DNA of 64,000 nt from Rubritepida flocculans DSM 14296 (GTDB lineage Bacteria > Pseudomonadota > Alphaproteobacteria > Acetobacterales > Acetobacteraceae): NCBI RefSeq assembly GCF_000425365.1, contig NZ_AUDH01000011.1, positions 31,666 through 95,665 of the forward strand. The letters run 5' to 3'. Position numbers and translations under genes: made by a program. Shown here one piece after another: positions 60,093 to 64,000 of the stretch (its first letter is position 1; every line of letters starts with the position of its first letter). The notes beneath the pieces are model-generated. The model had not been told where the DNA came from and searched no databases. It saw only the letters and a program-made list of their open reading frames with translations.

Positions 60093-60145
60093 TGCGGGCG
60101 GGCCGGCCGCCATTGCGCGAGAGAAGGCGGCCGCTGGCGTGAGGC
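60090..60145 (+). repeat. Short (56-bp) form of the stop-codon-anchored repeat
   Basis: Starts TGATGCGGGCGG, identical over 12 bases to copy A at 1613, and ends GCGGCCGCTGGCGTGAGGC, matching the end of copy A' (minus-strand GCGGCCGCTGGTATGAGGC). The central hairpins are absent, so this resembles an internally deleted derivative that keeps both ends. Confidence 0.6.
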
Positions 60146-60150
60146 CGGCG

Positions 60151-60178
60151 CCGGGCCGGCGATCTCTCGCCGGCCCGG
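60151..60178. terminator. Strong hairpin, terminator-like
   Basis: Perfect 12-bp stem CCGGGCCGGCGA / TCGCCGGCCCGG with a TCTC loop. No T tract on the plus strand. Confidence 0.5.
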
Positions 60179-60455
60179 GGCCTGCTTGGTGGTCCCTCCC
60201 GGCGCGGACGGGCCCGCGCGCTGCACGCGGTGCGATCCGCAACGGGCGGGGCCGGCGCGCCTTCCCGGCCACGCTGCCTCCCCAAACGCGGAAAGCGTAT
60301 CGGTTCGGGGGTGGGGTTACAACCGCGTCATTTCGGATCGACGGCGAAACGTCTGGCGTTGCAGCACGGGCGTTGCGGCGGATCATTCCCGCGCGCGAGG
60401 ATTCTCCTTACCGTGGAAGCTGCAACCGCTTGCCAGAGGGCTCCGGCGCGCCGCC
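60179..60455 (+). other. Noncoding upstream region of the HlyD/BcsA-like pair
   Basis: Part of the 363-bp gap between genes. After the repeat and hairpin, 60290-60420 is noticeably less GC-rich than its surroundings and is the likely promoter region. One candidate is TTGCAG (60359), 17 bp, ATCATT (60382). No gene is seen in it. Confidence 0.4.
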
Positions 60456-61661
60456 GTGGACACGATCCCGCCGAAAGACGTGGCGCTCGTCCGCCCCGAG
60501 GCGCCGAAGAAGCCGCCGCCCCCGCCCGCGGGGCCGGGCCTTTCGGGCCGCCTCGCGCGCATCGGCTTCGCGCTCGCGGTGCTCGGCACCACGCTGTGGT
60601 TCCTCTACGACCGCTACTTCGTCGTGCAGACGCAGACGGCGGTGCTGGCCGGCCCCGCGCTGACTTTGCGCTCGCCCATCGAGGGGCGGGTGGAGATGCA
60701 TCCGCACGCCCCCGGCGCCTGGTTCGGCCAGGCCGCCCCGGTGGCCACCATCGTCAATGACCGCGTGGACGACCAGCGCCACAACGAGGTGCGCGCGCTG
60801 CTCGACGCGGCGGAGGGCGAGGTCGCCGCGCTCATCGCCCGGCTGGAGGCGACGCGCGTGCTGCTCGCCGCCGCCGCCGGCACGGCCGAGAGCTTCCGCC
60901 GCACCCGGCTCGAGCAGCTCCGCGCGCGCATCGCCGAGGCCGAGGCCAGCCGCCGCGCCGCCGAGGCCCGGCTGCGCGAGGCCGAGATCGCCGCCGCGCG
61001 CGGCGAGCGGCTGCTGCGCCAGGGCGTGGGCACCGCGGCGCAGGTGGACATCCTGCGCCGCGACCTCACCGTGGCGCGCGACACGCTGGCCGGCGCGGAG
61101 GAGCGCGTGGCCTCGCTGCGCGCCGAGGAGGAGGGCGCGCGGCTCGGCATCTTCGCCACCGACAACGCGACCGACCGCTCCATCTCCCAGCAGACGGCCG
61201 ACCGGCTGAACCTCGTCCTCGTCGAGATCGAGACGCAGCTCCAGGACCGGCGCGCCCGGCGCGACGCGCTGCGCCGCCAGGCCGAGGCCGAGGCCGAGCG
61301 CCTGCGCCGCTTCCAGAGCGTCACGCTGGAGGTGCCCGAGCCCGCGCTGCTCGCGCGGCTGCTGGTCCAGCCCGGCGAGATGGTGCGCGCGGGGCAGGAG
61401 GTGGCGCGGCTCATCGCCTGCGCCAACCCGCTTGTCACCGCCGACCTGGACGAGCGCGCCTTCCGCCGCATCCACATCGGCCAGCGCGCGGAGTTCCAGC
61501 CCTTCGGCAGCGAGGAGCGGCTGGAGGCGGAGGTGGTGCTGCGCCTCGCGCCCAACCTCACCACCGGCGAGGCGCGCGGCGTGCCCCAGGCCATCCTGCG
61601 CCTGCTCAGCCCCGATGCGGGCTGCGAGCCGGGGCGGCTCGGCCGCGTGCGCTTCCACTAG
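60456..61661 (+). CDS. HlyD-family membrane-fusion protein paired with BcsA-like synthase
   Basis: 401 residues: Pro-rich cytoplasmic leader (KKPPPPPAGPG), one membrane helix (IGFALAVLGTTLWFLYD), lipoyl-like half (LTLRSPIEGRVEMHPHAPGAWFGQ), long Ala/Arg/Glu coiled coil (about 105-290), second half (LLVQPGEMVRAGQEVARLI) and barrel. GTG 60456 is chosen; GTG 60480 is an alternative. Only 3 bp separate it from the glycosyltransferase, so it probably forms the periplasmic conduit for the polymer, comparable in role to Alg44 beside Alg8. Confidence 0.85.
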   Translation: MDTIPPKDVALVRPEAPKKPPPPPAGPGLSGRLARIGFALAVLGTTLWFLYDRYFVVQTQTAVLAGPALTLRSPIEGRVEMHPHAPGAWFGQAAPVATIVNDRVDDQRHNEVRALLDAAEGEVAALIARLEATRVLLAAAAGTAESFRRTRLEQLRARIAEAEASRRAAEARLREAEIAAARGERLLRQGVGTAAQVDILRRDLTVARDTLAGAEERVASLRAEEEGARLGIFATDNATDRSISQQTADRLNLVLVEIETQLQDRRARRDALRRQAEAEAERLRRFQSVTLEVPEPALLARLLVQPGEMVRAGQEVARLIACANPLVTADLDERAFRRIHIGQRAEFQPFGSEERLEAEVVLRLAPNLTTGEARGVPQAILRLLSPDAGCEPGRLGRVRFH

Positions 61662-61664
61662 CCG

Positions 61665-63626
61665 ATGGACCCGATCGCCGAGGCCTTCCTGCCGGCGCTC
61701 GTGATCCTGTGCCTCGGCGCCTTCCTGCCCTTCATCCGGCCCGACCAGCCGCTGGCGCGCTGGCTCGGCGCCTGGCTCACCATCCTGCTGCTGCTGCGCT
61801 ACCTCTGGTGGCGCGCGACGGAGACGCTGCCCAAACCCTCCTGGGATCCGCTCGACATCGCGGCGCTGCTCTTCTTCGCGGTGGAGGTGGTGGGCAGCGT
61901 CGCGGGCGTGCTGCTGCTGCACGTGCTCTCCCGCACGAAGGACCGCAGCGCGGAGGCGAGCGCGCACCCCGTCGAGACGCATCCGGGCGGCCCGCCGCTG
62001 ATCGACCTGCTGATCCCCACCTACAACGAGCAGGAGGAGATCCTCTACCGCACCATCATCGGCGCGCTGGCGCAGGATTATCCGCGCTTCCGCGTCTGGG
62101 TCTGCGACGACGGCAAGCGCGAGTGGCTGCGCCGCATGTGCGAGGAGCTGGGCGCGCACTACCGCATCCGCGGCGACAACAGCCATGGCAAGGCGGGCAA
62201 CATGAACGCCACCGTGCAGCACCTGATGACGCTGCCCGAGCCGCCCGACCTGATCGGCGTGCTGGACGCGGATTTCGTGGCCACGCCGCTCTTCCTGCGC
62301 CGCGCCGCCGCGCTGTTCCACGACCCGCGCGTGGGCCTGGTGCAGACGCCGCAGCACTTCTTCAACCCCGACCCGATCCAGCTCAACCTCGGCGAACCCG
62401 CCCGCGTGCCGGACGAGCAGCGCTTCTTCTTCGACGTGATCCTCGCCTCCAAGGACGCGCACGGCACCGCCTTCTCCTGCGGCACATCCTCCATCGTGCG
62501 GGCGGACTGCCTGCAGGCCATCGGCGGCTTCCCCACCGAGAGCGTGACGGAGGACATCCTGCTCTCCATCAAGCTCACCGGCATCGGCTACCACACCGCC
62601 TATCTGAACGAGCCGCTGACGGCGGGGCTCGCGCCCGAGGGGCTGCAGGAATACCTCACCCAGCGCGGGCGCTGGTGCCTCGGCACCATGCAGATCGTGC
62701 GCACGCCCTGGGGGCCCTTCTCCACCGGCGCGAGGACGCCGCTGCTGATGCGCCTGCACACGCTGGACACGGTGCTGTTCTGGACGGTCTCGCCCATCCT
62801 GCGGCTGCTCTGCCTCATCATGCCGATGCTCTACTGGTGGACGGGGCTCGTCGTCGTGAAGACGGACCTGCACGGCCTGATCAGCCACCTCGGCCCCTAC
62901 TGGCTGTGCTGCGTGATCTATCTGGGCTGGGTGAGCCGGGGCACCAACGTGCCCATCCTCTCCGACGCGATGTCGCTGCTGGTGATGCGCGAATCCATGC
63001 GCGCCAGCGCCATCGGGCTGTTCGGCAGCAGGAACCAGAAGTTCAAGGTCACCGCCAAGGGCGCGACGCGCGACCGCACCGTGGTGCAGTGGAGCCTCGC
63101 CGGCTGGTTCCTCGCCATCGCCGCGCTCACGCTCGCGGGGATGCTGCTGCGCGCCGTCACGGGGCCCATCGCCGGCACGCCGCCCGATGCGGAGGCGATG
63201 AACCTGTTCTGGAGCGTCTACAACATCGTGATGCTCGCCGTGGCGGCGCTGATGTGCGTGGAGGCGCCGCGCTACCGCCGCGAGGAGCGCTTCCATGCCG
63301 ACGAGCCCGCCACGCTGCGCGCGCGCGGGGCTGCGCACGCGGTGCACCTCGATGACCTCTCGCAGCTCGGCTGCCGGCTGAGCTTCGCCGCCGCCCCGCC
63401 GCTCGCCCCGGAAGAGCGCGTGGTGGTCGAGATCGAGGAGGTGGGCCCGGTGCCCGGGCGCGTGCGGCGGCTGGGCCCGCGCGAGGCGCGCATCGTCTTC
63501 GAGGCGGACGCCGCGCAGCGCGCGGCGCTGGTGCGCAAGACCTTCTCCGGCCGCTACCGCCACTCCGTCTCGGCGCTGCGGCCGACGGAGTTCATGGGCA
63601 TCCTCTGGCGCCGCGCCTTCGGCTGA
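61665..63626 (+). CDS. BcsA-like processive glycosyltransferase with C-terminal PilZ domain
   Basis: 653-residue membrane GT2 enzyme. Three N-terminal helices (about 8-24, 33-50, 64-88), catalytic DDG 148-150, DAD 201-203, TED 295-297, QRGRW 333-337, further helices (about 368-392, 411-426, 478-498, 513-533), gating-loop motif FKVT at 460-463, and a PilZ-like tail with RxxxR (538-542) and DxSxxG (564-569), the c-di-GMP binding pattern. It should polymerise and export a beta-glycan under c-di-GMP control. It is shorter than usual BcsA (750-870), and bcsB, bcsC, bcsD and bcsZ are not present, so the polymer need not be cellulose. Confidence 0.9.
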   Translation: MDPIAEAFLPALVILCLGAFLPFIRPDQPLARWLGAWLTILLLLRYLWWRATETLPKPSWDPLDIAALLFFAVEVVGSVAGVLLLHVLSRTKDRSAEASAHPVETHPGGPPLIDLLIPTYNEQEEILYRTIIGALAQDYPRFRVWVCDDGKREWLRRMCEELGAHYRIRGDNSHGKAGNMNATVQHLMTLPEPPDLIGVLDADFVATPLFLRRAAALFHDPRVGLVQTPQHFFNPDPIQLNLGEPARVPDEQRFFFDVILASKDAHGTAFSCGTSSIVRADCLQAIGGFPTESVTEDILLSIKLTGIGYHTAYLNEPLTAGLAPEGLQEYLTQRGRWCLGTMQIVRTPWGPFSTGARTPLLMRLHTLDTVLFWTVSPILRLLCLIMPMLYWWTGLVVVKTDLHGLISHLGPYWLCCVIYLGWVSRGTNVPILSDAMSLLVMRESMRASAIGLFGSRNQKFKVTAKGATRDRTVVQWSLAGWFLAIAALTLAGMLLRAVTGPIAGTPPDAEAMNLFWSVYNIVMLAVAALMCVEAPRYRREERFHADEPATLRARGAAHAVHLDDLSQLGCRLSFAAAPPLAPEERVVVEIEEVGPVPGRVRRLGPREARIVFEADAAQRAALVRKTFSGRYRHSVSALRPTEFMGILWRRAFG

Positions 63627-63664
63627 TCCGGAGACTTCGCGCCGCCCGTATCATACGCGCGGCA

Positions 63665-64000
63665 TCAGAACCTGACCTGCGCGTAGGCGCGTGAGGCGAT
63701 GCTGGTGATGCGCTCGGGCTGATCGGCGAGCCAGTTCCAGGCGTCGCAGGCGGCGTCGACGATGGTGTCGTCGCTGTCGAACACGCGGTTGCTGAGCTTG
63801 TTGGAGCGCAGGAAGGCCCAGATGTTCTCGACCGGGTTCAACTCGGGCGCGTAGGGCGGCAGCAGCAGCGGCGTGACGTTGGCGGGCAGCTTCGGATCGG
63901 GCCCGCGCTGGTGCCAGCCCGCGCCGTCCATGACGACCACCGCATGCGCGCCGGGCGCGACCTGCCCGCTGATTTCGGCGAGGTGCAGGCTCATGGTCTG
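63665..64000 (-). mobile_element. IS630-family transposase, C-terminal part, runs off window
   Basis: At least 111 residues of a DDE transposase: VVVMDGAGWHQRG (second Asp), LLPPYAPELNPVENIWAFLRSNKLSNRVF with the catalytic Glu of IS630/Tc1-mariner transposases, ending ASRAYAQVRF. The N-terminal part lies beyond base 64000. Just outside its stop, 63641-63653 contains TGATACGGGCGGC on the minus strand, the leading motif of the dispersed repeat, within an imperfect palindrome; it may be either the insertion target or the element end. It lies 38 bp after the glycosyltransferase gene. Confidence 0.88.

Noticed and set aside
60408..63563. Long open frame antisense to the HlyD/BcsA-like pair
   Set aside because: Runs across both genes and the gap between them, with biased composition and no motifs; a GC shadow.

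Overview
The window is very GC-rich, densely coding DNA from an alphaproteobacterium, most likely a Roseomonas-like member of the Acetobacteraceae. This is inferred from gene content and order (secA-ppiC-argJ-GNAT/mutT, gltX-cysS, pmbA beside an M16 peptidase), from the extreme third-position GC, and from a Bug-family solute-binding protein. No rRNA, tRNA or CRISPR array was seen.

Layout. 1-3.8 kb: the end of a CatB-type acetyltransferase, a secreted metallo-beta-lactamase-fold hydrolase, then a small block (YcgN-like protein, DapA-like aldolase/lyase, cupin) bracketed by two inverted copies of a roughly 170-bp intergenic repeat. 3.8-12.5 kb (minus): pmbA, an M16 peptidase, thrC, and gcvT-gcvH-gcvP behind a tandem glycine riboswitch. 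12.6-18.8 kb (minus): a Ca2+/H+ antiporter, an MFS transporter, a CinA-like protein, a GNAT-Nudix fusion, argJ and a parvulin isomerase. 18.9-22.5 kb: a RidA-like protein and secA. 22.5-31.3 kb: a GNAT protein, a cyclase-family hydrolase, a methyltransferase, glutathione reductase, class II DAHP synthase, and the NAD-making pair pncB/nadE. 31.3-38 kb: gltX, cysS, a DUF305 protein, a TrmJ-like methyltransferase, and the minus-strand acpP-fabF-mltG lipid/wall cluster.

38-43.6 kb is a complete heavy-metal RND efflux operon (adaptor, pump, outer-membrane channel). 43.8-49 kb holds an HIBADH-like dehydrogenase, a carboxymuconolactone decarboxylase-like protein, a hydrolase carrying the full residue set of fluoroacetate dehalogenases, a Nudix hydrolase, a Pro/Gln/Ala-rich secreted protein, a glucokinase that seems to start at CTG, and an acetamidase/formamidase. 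49-52.7 kb is a phosphonate-type ABC importer (phnCDEE). 52.8-60.1 kb is accessory metabolism: a Bug-gene relic, an acyl-CoA synthetase, an orphan oligopeptide-type binding protein, a Bug protein, a NIPSNAP protein, lrgAB and a second HIBADH-like enzyme. 60.4-63.6 kb is a two-gene HlyD/BcsA-like exopolysaccharide synthase with a PilZ tail, and the window ends inside an IS630-type transposase.

The most distinctive feature is a dispersed hairpin repeat that begins TGAT(G/A)CGG and supplies the stop codon of at least five genes (ends at 1615, 3256, 3812, 29076 and 60092). A 56-bp version keeps only the two ends, and the IS630 copy abuts the same motif. Other notable points are the tandem riboswitch, the GNAT-Nudix fusion, the CTG-start glucokinase and the dehalogenase candidate.
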